From NCBI GenBank assembly GCA_021299095.1, contig JAJTFW010000002.1, positions 202,133 to 236,154 on the forward strand: 34,022 nt of DNA, read 5' to 3'. Source of the stretch: Sphingobacteriales bacterium. GTDB taxonomy: Bacteria > Bacteroidota > Bacteroidia > AKYH767-A > OLB10. Positions within the stretch are counted from its first letter, which is position 1. Each line of letters starts with the position of its first letter. This document shows positions 1-8,368 of this stretch, one piece after another. The notes below the pieces were generated by a model, which worked only from the letters and a program-made list of their open reading frames with translations, made no database searches and was not told where the DNA came from. The position numbers and the translations under genes are program-made.

Positions 1-12
1 TCTCATTGCACT

Positions 13-585
13 ATGGAATACACTGCTCATCCCACTGCCGTCGTTGACGAAGGTTGCACCATTGGAAAGGGCACACGCATATGGCACTTTAGCCATATCA
101 TGCCTGGCTGCGACATTGGCGAAAGTTGCAACATCGGCCAAAACGTGGTGATCTCCCCGGGTGTTGTATTGGGTAATAATGTCAAAATACAGAATAACGT
201 GAGCATTTACACGGGTGTAGTTTGCGAAGATGACGTGTTTCTGGGGCCTAGCATGGTATTCACCAACGTAACGAACCCCCGTAGCGCCGTTAACCGCCGG
301 GACCAATATGCACGCACCGTCGTCAAAAAAGGAGCATCCATCGGAGCCAATGCGACTATCGTATGCGGTCATGATATCGGAGAATTCGCATTCATCGGAG
401 CAGGCGCGGTTGTCACCAAGAATGTTCCAGCCTATGCGCTGGTTGTCGGAAACCCGGCCAGGCAAACTGGATGGATGAGCGAATACGGACACAAACTGAG
501 GTTTGATGCCCAGGGAATTGCTACTTGCCCCGAAAGCGGACAAACCTATCAACTCAAGAACAACACCGTTAACCGCGTCAGCTGA
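13..585 (+). CDS. wbpD: WbpD/WlbB-type hexapeptide N-acetyltransferase
   Basis: This 190-residue protein is a left-handed beta-helix acyltransferase. Hexapeptide repeats with I/V/L-G-x-x spacing run through about residues 9-75 and 105-150, and the sheet ends in the GNPAR motif (146-150) usual for this fold. WbpD/WlbB enzymes transfer acetyl from acetyl-CoA to the 3-amino group of UDP-2-acetamido-3-amino-glucuronate in the cytoplasm, and the length fits that family. The gene is followed, with a one-base TGATG overlap at 585, by a WbpB/WlbA-type oxidase that acts two steps earlier in the same pathway, which supports the assignment over other sugar acetyltransferases. The 3-aminotransferase (WbpE/WlbC) that should act between them is not in the window. 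Only 12 bases precede the ATG here, so the promoter is outside. The exact sugar substrate is inferred from context. Confidence 0.82.
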   Translation: MEYTAHPTAVVDEGCTIGKGTRIWHFSHIMPGCDIGESCNIGQNVVISPGVVLGNNVKIQNNVSIYTGVVCEDDVFLGPSMVFTNVTNPRSAVNRRDQYARTVVKKGASIGANATIVCGHDIGEFAFIGAGAVVTKNVPAYALVVGNPARQTGWMSEYGHKLRFDAQGIATCPESGQTYQLKNNTVNRVS

Positions 586-1652
586 TGCCAGACTCATCAA
601 CCCAAACGATTCGATTTGCAGTAATTGGCTGCGGGCACATCGGCATGCGTCATGCTGAAATGATCCGTAGGAATCCCGAAGCGGAACTCATTGCCATCTG
701 CGACATCCGCGACAAATCGGCACTCAACCTTGGCGAAGCCGCGGATGTGCCTTTTTACAACGATGCGGAAGAAATGTTCGAACGCCATCCGGAAATCGAT
801 GTAGTGAATGTGTGCACACCAAACGGCTTGCATGCTACGCATTCGAAACTCGCCCTCTCCTACCGCAAACACGTTGTTTGTGAAAAGCCTATGGCTATTT
901 CCAAGGCCGACTGCGAACAGGTCATCCATCAGGCCCTGCAGGTATCCAGAACCGTTTTCGGTGTGATGCAGAACCGATATTCCCCACCATCCGCATGGCT
1001 GAAACAGGTCATTGATGAAAAACTGCTCGGCGAAATTTATATGGTCCAGTTGAATTGCTTCTGGAACCGCGACGACCGTTATTACAAGCCCGGATCGTGG
1101 AAAGGAAGTGCGGATCTGGACGGTGGAACGCTTTTCACACAGTTCTCGCATTTCATCGACATCATGTATTGGGTGTTTGGTGACATTACAGATATCAATG
1201 GCGTATTCGCCGACTTCAATCACGCACATTCAACGGCCTTTGAAGATACCGGGATTGTGAACTTTCGTTTCCTGAACGGCGGAATGGGCTGTTTGAATTA
1301 CACTACGGCTGTTTATGACACCAACCTGGAAAGCAGCATCACCGTCATCGGAAAGAATGGCAGCTTGAAAATCGGCGGACAGTATATGAACGAGGTTGAA
1401 TACTGCCACATCAAAGGATACGAAATGCCGGAACTTCCACCTGCAAGCCCGGCAAACGACTATGGTGCGTACAAAGGTTCAGCCGCGAACCATCACTTCA
1501 TCATTGAAAATGTAATCGACACCCTGAAAGGACGTACAACTATGACGACGAACGCCCTAGAAGGACTTAAAGTCGTAGATATTATTGAACGCATTTACGC
1601 TCTGCGTAAGCTCAACAAGACGGCACAGAAGCCGGAACAGTATGTACAGTGA
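585..1652 (+). CDS. wbpB: Gfo/Idh/MocA oxidoreductase, WbpB/WlbA-type UDP-GlcNAcA 3-oxidase
   Basis: The 355-residue protein has an N-terminal Rossmann fold starting with VIGCGHIG (about residues 13-20), the EKP motif at 100-102 whose lysine is catalytic in this superfamily, and a GGTLFTQFSHFID segment near 180-192 supplying the conserved histidine and aspartate. The WNRDDRYY segment (160-167) resembles the WlbA/WbpB branch, which oxidises C3 of UDP-N-acetylglucosaminuronate with NAD as a bound cofactor. The start ATG overlaps the previous stop by one base (TGATG), which suggests translational coupling. The end overlaps the next gene by 11 bases, so the three genes are surely cotranscribed. 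Superfamily membership is clear. The substrate is inferred from the neighbouring acetyltransferase and 6-dehydrogenase. Confidence 0.85.
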   Translation: MPDSSTQTIRFAVIGCGHIGMRHAEMIRRNPEAELIAICDIRDKSALNLGEAADVPFYNDAEEMFERHPEIDVVNVCTPNGLHATHSKLALSYRKHVVCEKPMAISKADCEQVIHQALQVSRTVFGVMQNRYSPPSAWLKQVIDEKLLGEIYMVQLNCFWNRDDRYYKPGSWKGSADLDGGTLFTQFSHFIDIMYWVFGDITDINGVFADFNHAHSTAFEDTGIVNFRFLNGGMGCLNYTTAVYDTNLESSITVIGKNGSLKIGGQYMNEVEYCHIKGYEMPELPPASPANDYGAYKGSAANHHFIIENVIDTLKGRTTMTTNALEGLKVVDIIERIYALRKLNKTAQKPEQYVQ

Positions 1653-2931
1653 ACTGCTAAACAAAGAAAGTAAGCTCGCCGTAATCGGCCTGGGCTATGT
1701 AGGATTACCTATTGCGCTGGAATTCGCACGCAAAGTCAGTGTGATTGGCTTCGATATCAATGCGAGCCGAATCGCCATGATGCAGCGAAACGAAGACCCA
1801 AGTGGAGAACTTCCATCCTCGGCATTTGAGGGCTGTGATATCGTATTTACGGATTCGCTGGACGTATTGCGTGAGGCCCGTTTTTTCATCGTGGCTGTTC
1901 CGACACCCATCGATGAACACAAACTTCCCGACCTGCGCCCCTTGCTTGGAGCTACCCGATCCATCGGACAAGTACTCAAAAAAGGCGACTACGTTGTGTT
2001 TGAGTCGACGGTATACCCAGGATGCACCGAAGAAGATTGCCTTCCTGTATTGGAAGAATTGAGTGGTCTTAAATGCGGTGTGGATTTCAAAATCGGATAC
2101 TCCCCCGAAAGGATCAATCCCGGCGACAAGGAACACACGTTATCGAAAATCACCAAAGTGGTTAGTGGCTGTGATGCCGAATCGCTCGAGGAGATTGCAC
2201 GTGTTTACGAAATCGTGGTAAAGGCTGGCGTTCATCGTGCAAGCACCATTAAGGTGGCTGAAGCGGCCAAGATCATCGAAAACACACAACGCGATGTGAA
2301 CATTGCCCTGATGAATGAGCTTTCAATCATTTTCAACAAGATGGGCATCAACACCTATGAAGTACTCGAAGCCGCCGGGACCAAATGGAACTTCCTTCGT
2401 TTCATGCCCGGACTTGTTGGTGGGCATTGCATCGGTGTTGACCCTTACTATCTGACCTACAAGGCACAGGCATCCGGCTACCACGCACAGGTTATCAATT
2501 CGGGTCGCTATGTGAACGATTCGATGGGTTTCTACGTCGCAAAACAGACCGTAAAAAAACTCATCAGCATGGGCAAGGATATGAGCAAATGCAAAGTGCT
2601 GGTAATGGGTGCGACCTTCAAGGAAGATGTAGAGGACATCCGCAATTCCAAGGTGGCCGATGTCATCAATGAATTCAAATCATACGGCGTTGCAGTTGAC
2701 GTAATCGACCCACGGGCCGATAGTGAAGAACTTCAGCATGAGTATGGATTTTCACTCACCACTCAACCCGGTAATGACTATGATGCAGTTGTTGTGGCTG
2801 TAAACCACAAAGAATACAAAGACCTAAACGAACAGGATCTGCTCAAGTTCACCGGCGAGGATGCACTTATCGTGGACCTGAAAGGAATCCTACGCGGAAA
2901 AATTACGCAACTCCGATACTGGAGCCTATAA
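1642..2931 (+). CDS. UDP-N-acetylhexosamine 6-dehydrogenase, TviB/WbpO type
   Basis: This enzyme oxidises C6 of a UDP-N-acetylhexosamine to the uronic acid with two NAD. From the ATG at 1642 the protein has 429 residues, normal for the family. It shows the NAD-binding GLGYVG (16-21), ESTVYPG (121-127), the hinge region with AEAAKIIEN (206-214) and RDVNIALMNE, and GGHCIGVDPYY (260-270) carrying the catalytic Cys263. The wording around GTKWNFLRFMPGLVGGHC matches the TviB/WbpO branch more than WecC or Ugd. An in-frame upstream ATG at 1585 would overlap the previous gene by 68 bases and add residues that look like frame noise, so 1642 is preferred. It probably feeds UDP-GlcNAcA or UDP-GalNAcA to its neighbours. 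Whether it accepts the gluco or galacto sugar cannot be read from sequence alone. Confidence 0.9.
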   Translation: MYSELLNKESKLAVIGLGYVGLPIALEFARKVSVIGFDINASRIAMMQRNEDPSGELPSSAFEGCDIVFTDSLDVLREARFFIVAVPTPIDEHKLPDLRPLLGATRSIGQVLKKGDYVVFESTVYPGCTEEDCLPVLEELSGLKCGVDFKIGYSPERINPGDKEHTLSKITKVVSGCDAESLEEIARVYEIVVKAGVHRASTIKVAEAAKIIENTQRDVNIALMNELSIIFNKMGINTYEVLEAAGTKWNFLRFMPGLVGGHCIGVDPYYLTYKAQASGYHAQVINSGRYVNDSMGFYVAKQTVKKLISMGKDMSKCKVLVMGATFKEDVEDIRNSKVADVINEFKSYGVAVDVIDPRADSEELQHEYGFSLTTQPGNDYDAVVVAVNHKEYKDLNEQDLLKFTGEDALIVDLKGILRGKITQLRYWSL

Positions 2932-2947
2932 GAAAAACGTGGCTGAC

Positions 2948-3991
2948 ATGGGAAGCAAGAGTAAAATCATCGTTACGGGAGGAACCGGATACATCGGATC
3001 CCATACCGCCGTTGAGCTCCAACTTGCCGGCCACTCTGTTGTGCTGATTGATAATTTCTGCAACTCAAGGCCCGAAGTAGCTGATGCCATCGAACGAACT
3101 ACTGGTATCCGACCAGAGCTGGTTCAACTTGACTTATGCGATGCAGCAGAAACTACAGAACTCTTCCAAGCCGTCAAGCCCGACGCGGTGATTCATTTTG
3201 CTGCACTGAAGGCGGTAGGCGAGAGTGTGGAGCAGCCGCTTGCTTACTACCGAAACAACATCGGAAGCACCCTTAGTGTCGCAGAAGCCTGCATCGCCAG
3301 TGGTACCCGCAACATGGTGTTCTCGTCGTCTTGTGCCGTTTACGGCGACCCAGACACATTACCGATTGCCGAAAATTCGCCAGACCATCGCGCCAAAAGT
3401 CCCTATGCCCGTACCAAGCAGATCTGTGAAGCGATTTTAAAAGACCTGAGCTGTACTGGTGCGCTGAGTTGTATTTCGTTACGTTACTTCAATCCGGTAG
3501 GAGCACATTCCGGAGGACATATCGGTGAGCAGGCTACAGGCAGCGTAAATAACCTCTTCCCGCTCATCACCCAAACTGCGATTGGTAAACGTGGAGGGTT
3601 AACCCTATTCGGAACCGACTACGATACGCCTGACGGAACATGCATCCGGGATTATATCCACGTTGTAGACGTGGCACAAGCCCATGTCAAGGCAATGGAC
3701 CATCTCTTTGCATCAAAATCGTGCTTATACGATGTATTCAACATCGGTACAGGACAAGGCTTTTCCGTGTTGGAAATTCTGAACGCATTCCACGCTACGA
3801 CTGGAATTGAGGTCACTTCTGTGATCGGACCACGACGGCCCGGTGATACCGTAGCCGTTTATGCAGACAACAGCAAGGCGCTGCATGAACTTGGATGGTC
3901 GCCGAAATACGGATTAACTGAAATGATCCGCTCGGCCTGGGCCTGGGAACAAATTCTCCAGCAACGCGAACAAACAGCTCAAACCACCTGA
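2948..3991 (+). CDS. galE: UDP-glucose 4-epimerase GalE
   Basis: This extended short-chain dehydrogenase has 347 residues from the ATG at 2948. It shows the NAD-binding TGGTGYIG (10-17), the substrate-side serines in SSSCAVYG (126-133), and the catalytic pair Tyr153/Lys157 in YARTK. Downstream the LRYFNPVGAHSGG and CIRDYIHVVD segments are typical of GalE. It interconverts UDP-glucose and UDP-galactose, and many GalE enzymes also take the N-acetyl forms. An in-frame GTG at 2939 would add three residues (MAD). I prefer the ATG, but the difference cannot be settled here. It lies 16 bases after the dehydrogenase and 10 bases before rfbB, inside the same operon. Here it probably supplies galacto-configured precursors for the polysaccharide. 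Confidence 0.93.
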   Translation: MGSKSKIIVTGGTGYIGSHTAVELQLAGHSVVLIDNFCNSRPEVADAIERTTGIRPELVQLDLCDAAETTELFQAVKPDAVIHFAALKAVGESVEQPLAYYRNNIGSTLSVAEACIASGTRNMVFSSSCAVYGDPDTLPIAENSPDHRAKSPYARTKQICEAILKDLSCTGALSCISLRYFNPVGAHSGGHIGEQATGSVNNLFPLITQTAIGKRGGLTLFGTDYDTPDGTCIRDYIHVVDVAQAHVKAMDHLFASKSCLYDVFNIGTGQGFSVLEILNAFHATTGIEVTSVIGPRRPGDTVAVYADNSKALHELGWSPKYGLTEMIRSAWAWEQILQQREQTAQTT

Positions 3992-4001
3992 TTTCGTATA
4001 C

Positions 4002-5078
4002 ATGTCAGGGCAAAACATGAACAACAAGGTTTCCATTCTCATTACCGGAGGTGCTGGATTCATCGGCTCACATGTTGTTCGCCGATTTGTGCAGAAATAC
4101 GCCCAGTACACAATCATCAACCTGGACAAACTCACCTATGCCGGAAATCTGGAGAACCTATCGGATTTGCAGGGCTCACCGAATTACCGCTTCGTGAAGG
4201 GCGACATTTGCGACGAAGCTTTAGTAGAAAACCTATTTCACACACATGATATCCACAAGGTGATTCACCTTGCTGCCGAGTCGCACGTCGACAGGAGCAT
4301 CAGTAACCCTATGGAGTTTATTCGCACCAATATTGTTGGAACGGTCGTCTTGCTCAATGCTGCACGAAACGCTTGGAAGAACAGCTTCGCAGATCGACTA
4401 TTCTATCATATCAGCACCGACGAAGTGTATGGCAGTCTGGGAGAAACCGGATTATTTACCGAAGACACGTCCTACGATCCGCATTCCCCTTACTCAGCTT
4501 CCAAAGCCAGTTCCGACCACTTGGTTCGTGCTTACCACGATACATATGGCATTCCGGTGGTTGTCAGTAATTGCTCCAACAACTACGGACCGAACCAATT
4601 TCCCGAAAAGCTCATTCCGCTGGCCATTCACAACATCCTGAACAATCGCCCTGTTCCCGTTTACGGGAGTGGAGAAAATGTACGGGACTGGCTGTATGTG
4701 GAAGATCATGCAGCAGCTATCGACCTGGTGTTTCATGCTGGCAAAGTGGCTGAAACCTACAATATCGGCGGGCACAATGAATGGAAGAACATCGATTTGA
4801 TTCGCATGCTTTGCTCAGTGATGGACCGGAAATTAAATCGCCAGGAGGGTGAATCGGCCAAACTGATCACCTTCGTGAAAGACAGGGCAGGTCATGATTT
4901 ACGCTATGCAATCGATGCCGGAAAGATTGAACGTGAGCTAGGATGGACACCCTCTTTGCAATTTGAAGAAGGGCTGGAACGAACCGTTGACTGGTACCTC
5001 AATAACAGTGAGTGGATCCGCTCCGTGACTTCTGGAGAATATACCGAATATTACAGCAAACAATACGAGCATCGCTGA
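4002..5078 (+). CDS. rfbB: dTDP-glucose 4,6-dehydratase RfbB
   Basis: The 358-residue protein carries TGGAGFIG (15-22), the HLAAESHVDRSI segment (89-100) characteristic of nucleotide-sugar dehydratases, the catalytic Thr139-Asp140-Glu141 in HISTDEVYGSLG, and Tyr164/Lys168 in YSASK. Further on, SNCSNNYGPNQFPEKLIPL and RDWLYVEDH are near-diagnostic for RmlB/RfbB. It converts dTDP-glucose to dTDP-4-keto-6-deoxyglucose, the branch point to rhamnose, fucosamine-type and other 6-deoxy sugars. An alternative in-frame ATG lies at 4017. The next gene begins three bases after its stop. RfbA, RfbC and RfbD, which usually accompany it, are absent from the window, so the final 6-deoxy sugar is unknown. 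Confidence 0.94.
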   Translation: MSGQNMNNKVSILITGGAGFIGSHVVRRFVQKYAQYTIINLDKLTYAGNLENLSDLQGSPNYRFVKGDICDEALVENLFHTHDIHKVIHLAAESHVDRSISNPMEFIRTNIVGTVVLLNAARNAWKNSFADRLFYHISTDEVYGSLGETGLFTEDTSYDPHSPYSASKASSDHLVRAYHDTYGIPVVVSNCSNNYGPNQFPEKLIPLAIHNILNNRPVPVYGSGENVRDWLYVEDHAAAIDLVFHAGKVAETYNIGGHNEWKNIDLIRMLCSVMDRKLNRQEGESAKLITFVKDRAGHDLRYAIDAGKIERELGWTPSLQFEEGLERTVDWYLNNSEWIRSVTSGEYTEYYSKQYEHR

Positions 5079-5081
5079 ACC

Positions 5082-6092
5082 ATGCAGAACGCTGCGCTTT
5101 TTGAACATGCCTATCATATGGTCCCGTTGCATGAGGCCAGAATTCTGGTGACCGGAGGTGCGGGATTCATCGGGTCCAATATCACACAATACCTTCTTCA
5201 TCATGGGGCGGGTCGTGTGCGGGTTCTGGACAACCTCAGCAATGGCTTTCTACGAAACATTGATGAATTCAAAAACCATCCGGCTTTCGAATTCATGGAA
5301 GGTGATATAACACGACCGGAGGATTGTGCTCGCGCCTGTGATGGCATGACCCACCTGTGCCACCAAGCCGCGTTGGGTTCCGTGCCGCGCTCAATCAAAA
5401 ATCCGATTGCCACGCATGAAGCGAATACCACAGGTTTCCTGAACATCCTGCTGGCTGCCCGCGACGCAGGTATCCGACGAATTGTATATGCCAGCAGCAG
5501 CTCCGTGTACGGCGATAGCACACAGAGTCCCAAACAAGAAGCCAATACGGGCAATCCACTTTCGCCCTACGCGGTTTCTAAGCTTACCAATGAATTGTAT
5601 GCGGGTGTTTTTCACCGCAACTACGGGATGGACCTGATCGGCTTACGCTACTTCAACGTGTATGGACCAAATCAAGATCCCAGCGGACCCTATGCAGCGG
5701 CGATCCCCTTGTTTCTGAACGCGCTAATTAATCAGCAGGAAGCTGTCATCTATGGAGATGGGGAGCAGACCCGCGATTTCACCTTCGTGGAAAATGCGGT
5801 TCAGGCGAATGTACTCGCACTCTTTACAGAGAACCACCAGGCGCTCAACACAGTATATAACGTTGCCGTAGGTGAGAACATTACGGTCAACAGACTCTAT
5901 CAAACCCTTGCCTCAATTACGGGGGGAGAAGCGAAACCCAAGCATATTTCTGAACGTGCGGGAGACATCCGTAACTCTTTAGCCGATATTCAATTGGCCT
6001 CAAGCCTGCTGGGATATTCCCCACGTTTCAACCTGGAGGCTGGTCTTAGGATTACGGCAGATTGGTTCAGAAAAACATACAACCATGTTTAA
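5082..6092 (+). CDS. UDP-N-acetylhexosamine 4-epimerase, WbpP/TviC type
   Basis: A 336-residue extended SDR with TGGAGFIG (24-31), a serine cluster SSSSVYGD (138-145) and the catalytic Tyr163/Lys167. The segments CHQAALGSVPRSI (93-105), TGFLNILLAARDAGI, LRYFNVYGPNQDPSGPYAA and GDGEQTRDFTFVEN are hallmarks of the WbpP/TviC branch, which epimerises C4 of UDP-GlcNAc or UDP-GlcNAcA. It is distinct from the GalE two genes upstream. In Salmonella Vi antigen synthesis the TviB dehydrogenase and TviC epimerase act in series to make UDP-GalNAcA. The same pairing here suggests that product, as an inference. The gene starts three bases after rfbB and its last 8 bases overlap the phosphatase gene. A downstream ATG at 5118 would remove 12 residues and cannot be excluded. 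Confidence 0.88.
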   Translation: MQNAALFEHAYHMVPLHEARILVTGGAGFIGSNITQYLLHHGAGRVRVLDNLSNGFLRNIDEFKNHPAFEFMEGDITRPEDCARACDGMTHLCHQAALGSVPRSIKNPIATHEANTTGFLNILLAARDAGIRRIVYASSSSVYGDSTQSPKQEANTGNPLSPYAVSKLTNELYAGVFHRNYGMDLIGLRYFNVYGPNQDPSGPYAAAIPLFLNALINQQEAVIYGDGEQTRDFTFVENAVQANVLALFTENHQALNTVYNVAVGENITVNRLYQTLASITGGEAKPKHISERAGDIRNSLADIQLASSLLGYSPRFNLEAGLRITADWFRKTYNHV

Positions 6093-6831
6093 GGGGCTGA
6101 GCCGGCTATTCGGCCGGGAAAAGGAGATGCCTGCCGCCGACCTCAGCAGTATCGGCGCCGATATGCACTCACACCTCATCCCGGGAATTGATGATGGTGC
6201 CAAAACCATTGAGGATAGTCTCAACTTGATCCGTGCACTGCATGCTTCGGGATACCAGAAGCTTATCACCACACCACATGTGATGAGCGATTATTACCGA
6301 AATACACCAGAAACCATTTTGGGCGGGCTTGAACAGGTTAAAGCTGCGGTGCGGGAGGAAGGAATTCCGGTCAGTATTGAGGCTGCGGCGGAGTACTACG
6401 TTGACGATGGCTTCATGCGCAAACTGGAAGAGGAGCAACTGCTCACTTTTGGCGATCGCTATCTGTTGGTGGAAGTATCCTATATCAATCCGCCCGACAG
6501 TATCCATTCTGTATTGTTCCGTGCTCAAACCTTGGGATACCGACCGATACTGGCGCATCCTGAGCGCTATCCATATTGGTACCATGACCTTGACCAGTAC
6601 CTGGCCTTTTACGAGAAAGGAATCATCCTTCAACTGAACATCAATTCACTCTCTGGTTATTATGGACCAGATGCACGACGCATCGCAGAAAAGCTTATTG
6701 AAATGGATGTGATCGGTGCAGTGGGAACCGACATGCACCACGACCGGCATTTGGAAGCATTGCAGTTTGCGCGAAAAAGTTCGGCCTTGCACACCTTAAT
6801 GGAACGGCCACTGCTGAACCATGAATTGTAA
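6085..6831 (+). CDS. CpsB/YwqE-type PHP tyrosine-protein phosphatase
   Basis: The 248-residue protein belongs to the PHP metal-dependent phosphatases that dephosphorylate capsule tyrosine kinases (CpsB, YwqE). The metal-site motifs are in order: DMHSH (26-30), GIDDG (34-38), TPH (63-65), LAHPERYPYW in the middle, and GTDMHHDRH near the C-terminus. No signal peptide or membrane segment is seen, so it should be cytoplasmic. It overlaps the preceding epimerase gene by 8 bases and closes the cluster. In Bacteroidota such phosphatases usually sit with Wzc-type kinases and Wza exporters, so its presence points to a capsule or exopolysaccharide locus; no partner kinase is in the window. About 25 bases after its stop is a weak hairpin, then a 200-base non-coding gap. 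Confidence 0.88.
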   Translation: MFKGLSRLFGREKEMPAADLSSIGADMHSHLIPGIDDGAKTIEDSLNLIRALHASGYQKLITTPHVMSDYYRNTPETILGGLEQVKAAVREEGIPVSIEAAAEYYVDDGFMRKLEEEQLLTFGDRYLLVEVSYINPPDSIHSVLFRAQTLGYRPILAHPERYPYWYHDLDQYLAFYEKGIILQLNINSLSGYYGPDARRIAEKLIEMDVIGAVGTDMHHDRHLEALQFARKSSALHTLMERPLLNHEL

Positions 6832-6857
6832 GATTTCCGAATGATCAGTCAGGGTAA

Positions 6858-6880
6858 AGCACCCGGTGCTATTTCATTTA
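6858..6880 (+). terminator. Weak hairpin after the polysaccharide operon
   Basis: A five-base stem AGCAC/GTGCT with a CCG loop (6858-6870) is followed by a T-rich but interrupted stretch. It lies 27 bases after the phosphatase stop and could end the operon. The stem is short, so this is tentative. The rest of the 6832-7035 gap is AT-rich and I see no convincing gene in it. Confidence 0.3.
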
Positions 6881-7035
6881 ATTAGTTGATTTTCAATTTA
6901 ATAATATAAGTATTCAGGCACCCTGAGACCCTCAGATGAACGCGCACTATTACATGATTGTGTGTAAGGTCTGGGGTGTTTTTGATCCACCAAAGGATTG
7001 CTTCGGAGCTAGTTTGCATAAAAAGCAAAACGGCC

Positions 7036-7284
7036 ATGAGCACCAACGAAATCGAACTCCATTTGAACGTCACCGCTAAGTTCGAACTGATTAACGGGGC
7101 TATCAAGTACGGCATCATCGACAAGCAAATCGATAGTGACTACCTCCGCAGCGATTACTTTTTTGTGTCGATGCAAAACCTCAACATCTTCCGGAAGGCA
7201 GTAGCACAACGGAACTATGAGTACTGCAAGGCACTCATGGAGAAGATAAATGTGAAATACATCCGCAGGGTGACTCCCATCTGA
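7036..7284 (+). CDS. Small protein of unknown function (82 aa)
   Basis: From the ATG at 7036 this encodes 82 residues beginning MSTNEIELHLNVTAKFEL and ending RRVTPI. I do not recognise the family. The protein is charged and soluble-looking, with an N-terminal alternating pattern suggesting beta strands, a central helix-like stretch and no cysteines, signal peptide or membrane segment. An upstream in-frame ATG at 6958 would add 26 residues, which look unlike a natural protein start, so 7036 is preferred. It stands alone on the + strand between the polysaccharide operon and the convergent trpS gene, ending 8 bases from the trpS stop. Its codon use and regular amino-acid composition resemble its neighbours, which is why I consider it real. 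Confidence 0.6.
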   Translation: MSTNEIELHLNVTAKFELINGAIKYGIIDKQIDSDYLRSDYFFVSMQNLNIFRKAVAQRNYEYCKALMEKINVKYIRRVTPI

Positions 7285-7292
7285 TCATTGGA

Positions 7293-8285
7293 TCAGTAGC
7301 GCATACCGATAATCTCACGAACCTCAGCCACAGTCTTGTCGGCGGAAGTTCGTGCTTTTTCCCGACCGATAGCCATTGCTTTTTCCAGCAGGCTCTCATC
7401 CCTGAGGTTATCCTCGATTCGCTCCCGAATCGGAGTAATGAATCGGATCATGTCCTCGGCAAGTTGTTTTTTCATGTCACCGTAACGAATCGAACAGTCT
7501 TTGTACGCCTGATCGAAAAACCGGATGGTTTCGTCTGTAGAGACAAGGGCCATCAAGGCGAAAAGGTTCTCAACGGCCTCTGAACGGGGACTATCAGGCG
7601 CAGCAGGTCCTGAATCGGAAACCGCACGCATGACTTTCTTCCGGATTACATCATCAGAGTCGTACAGAAAAACTGCATTGCCTTCGCCTTCGGACTTTCC
7701 CATTTTACCAGCTCCGTCCAATCCGGGGACTTTCACAAGCGCACCGCCGAAATTGAAGGCGACCGGCTCGGGGAAATAATTGACTTCGTACATGCGGTTA
7801 AACCTATTCCCGAACTGCCTCGTCATTTCGAGGTGTTGCTCTTGGTCTTTTCCAACAGGAACTTTAGATGCCTTGTGGAGAAGGATATCCGCCGCCATAA
7901 GTACGGGATAGGTCAGCAGGCCTGCATTGATGTTATCGGGTTGCTTCCGGGCCTTCTCCTTGAATGTAGTTGCCCGTTCGAGCTCGCCCAGATAGGCGTT
8001 CATGTTGAGCAATAGGTATAACTCCGCTACTTCGGGTACATCACTCTGAACATACAGAGTTGACTTCGCAGGATCAAGTCCACAGGCCAGATACTCGGCC
8101 AAGACCTGACGTACATTCCTGCGCAGATCTGCCGGTTTTGGATGTGTAGTAAGTGAATGGTAATCGGCAATGAAGAAAAAACAATTGAACTCATTCTGCA
8201 TGCGAATGAAATTCAGCATGGCTCCGAAATAATTTCCAAGGTGCAGATTACCTGTGCTACGAATGCCGCTGACGACCGTTTCCAT
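7293..8285 (-). CDS. trpS: Tryptophanyl-tRNA synthetase
   Basis: The 330-residue class I aminoacyl-tRNA synthetase charges tRNA-Trp in the cytoplasm. The HIGH-type signature is TGNLHLGNYFG (11-21) and the KMSKS-type loop is GKMGKSEG (193-200). Between them AADILL (131-136) and VPVGKDQEQHLE (142-153) are typical of bacterial TrpRS, as is the length. The start ATG (8283-8285) lies six bases after a TATCTTCG box on the minus strand, which leaves no room for a Shine-Dalgarno site if that box is the promoter. It is transcribed away from the acyltransferase gene. Confidence 0.96.
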   Translation of the reverse strand: METVVSGIRSTGNLHLGNYFGAMLNFIRMQNEFNCFFFIADYHSLTTHPKPADLRRNVRQVLAEYLACGLDPAKSTLYVQSDVPEVAELYLLLNMNAYLGELERATTFKEKARKQPDNINAGLLTYPVLMAADILLHKASKVPVGKDQEQHLEMTRQFGNRFNRMYEVNYFPEPVAFNFGGALVKVPGLDGAGKMGKSEGEGNAVFLYDSDDVIRKKVMRAVSDSGPAAPDSPRSEAVENLFALMALVSTDETIRFFDQAYKDCSIRYGDMKKQLAEDMIRFITPIRERIEDNLRDESLLEKAMAIGREKARTSADKTVAEVREIIGMRY

Positions 8286-8291
8286 GGGTCA

Positions 8292-8299
8292 CGAAGATA
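8292..8299 (-). promoter_or_regulatory. Putative -7 box of trpS (TATCTTCG)
   Basis: TATCTTCG on the minus strand matches the Bacteroidota -7 consensus TAnnTTTG with one change. It ends six bases before the trpS ATG. No TTG is seen 19-21 bases upstream, so the call rests on the -7 box and its position. Confidence 0.45.
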
Positions 8300-8353
8300 A
8301 TCAAACGCGCCTTGGCAGATACCTTGCTTAAGCCCCCCAGCCCGGGCATTTGG

Positions 8354-8361
8354 TATATTCG
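8354..8361 (+). promoter_or_regulatory. Putative -7 box of the acyltransferase gene (TATATTCG)
   Basis: TATATTCG fits TAnnTTTG with one change and ends seven bases before the preferred ATG at 8369. It supports that start over the TTG at 8312. No good -33 TTG is seen at the usual distance. Confidence 0.42.
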
Positions 8362-8368
8362 TCTGCTC

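Noticed and set aside
597-1229. 210-residue minus-strand open frame
   Set aside because: It is antisense to the WbpB-type oxidase, which has all expected motifs, and resembles no known protein.
13-6831. Possible defence or mobile island
   Set aside because: All seven genes are recognisable sugar-nucleotide or capsule-control enzymes; there are no integrase, transposase, direct repeats or nuclease domains here or elsewhere in the window.
6958-7035. Upstream ATG for the 82-residue protein
   Set aside because: The added 26 residues look like random translation and the later ATG begins a more regular sequence.
8312-8368. TTG start giving 19 more residues to the acyltransferase
   Set aside because: The extension would cover the divergent promoter region, and the ATG at 8369 sits right after a -7-like box.
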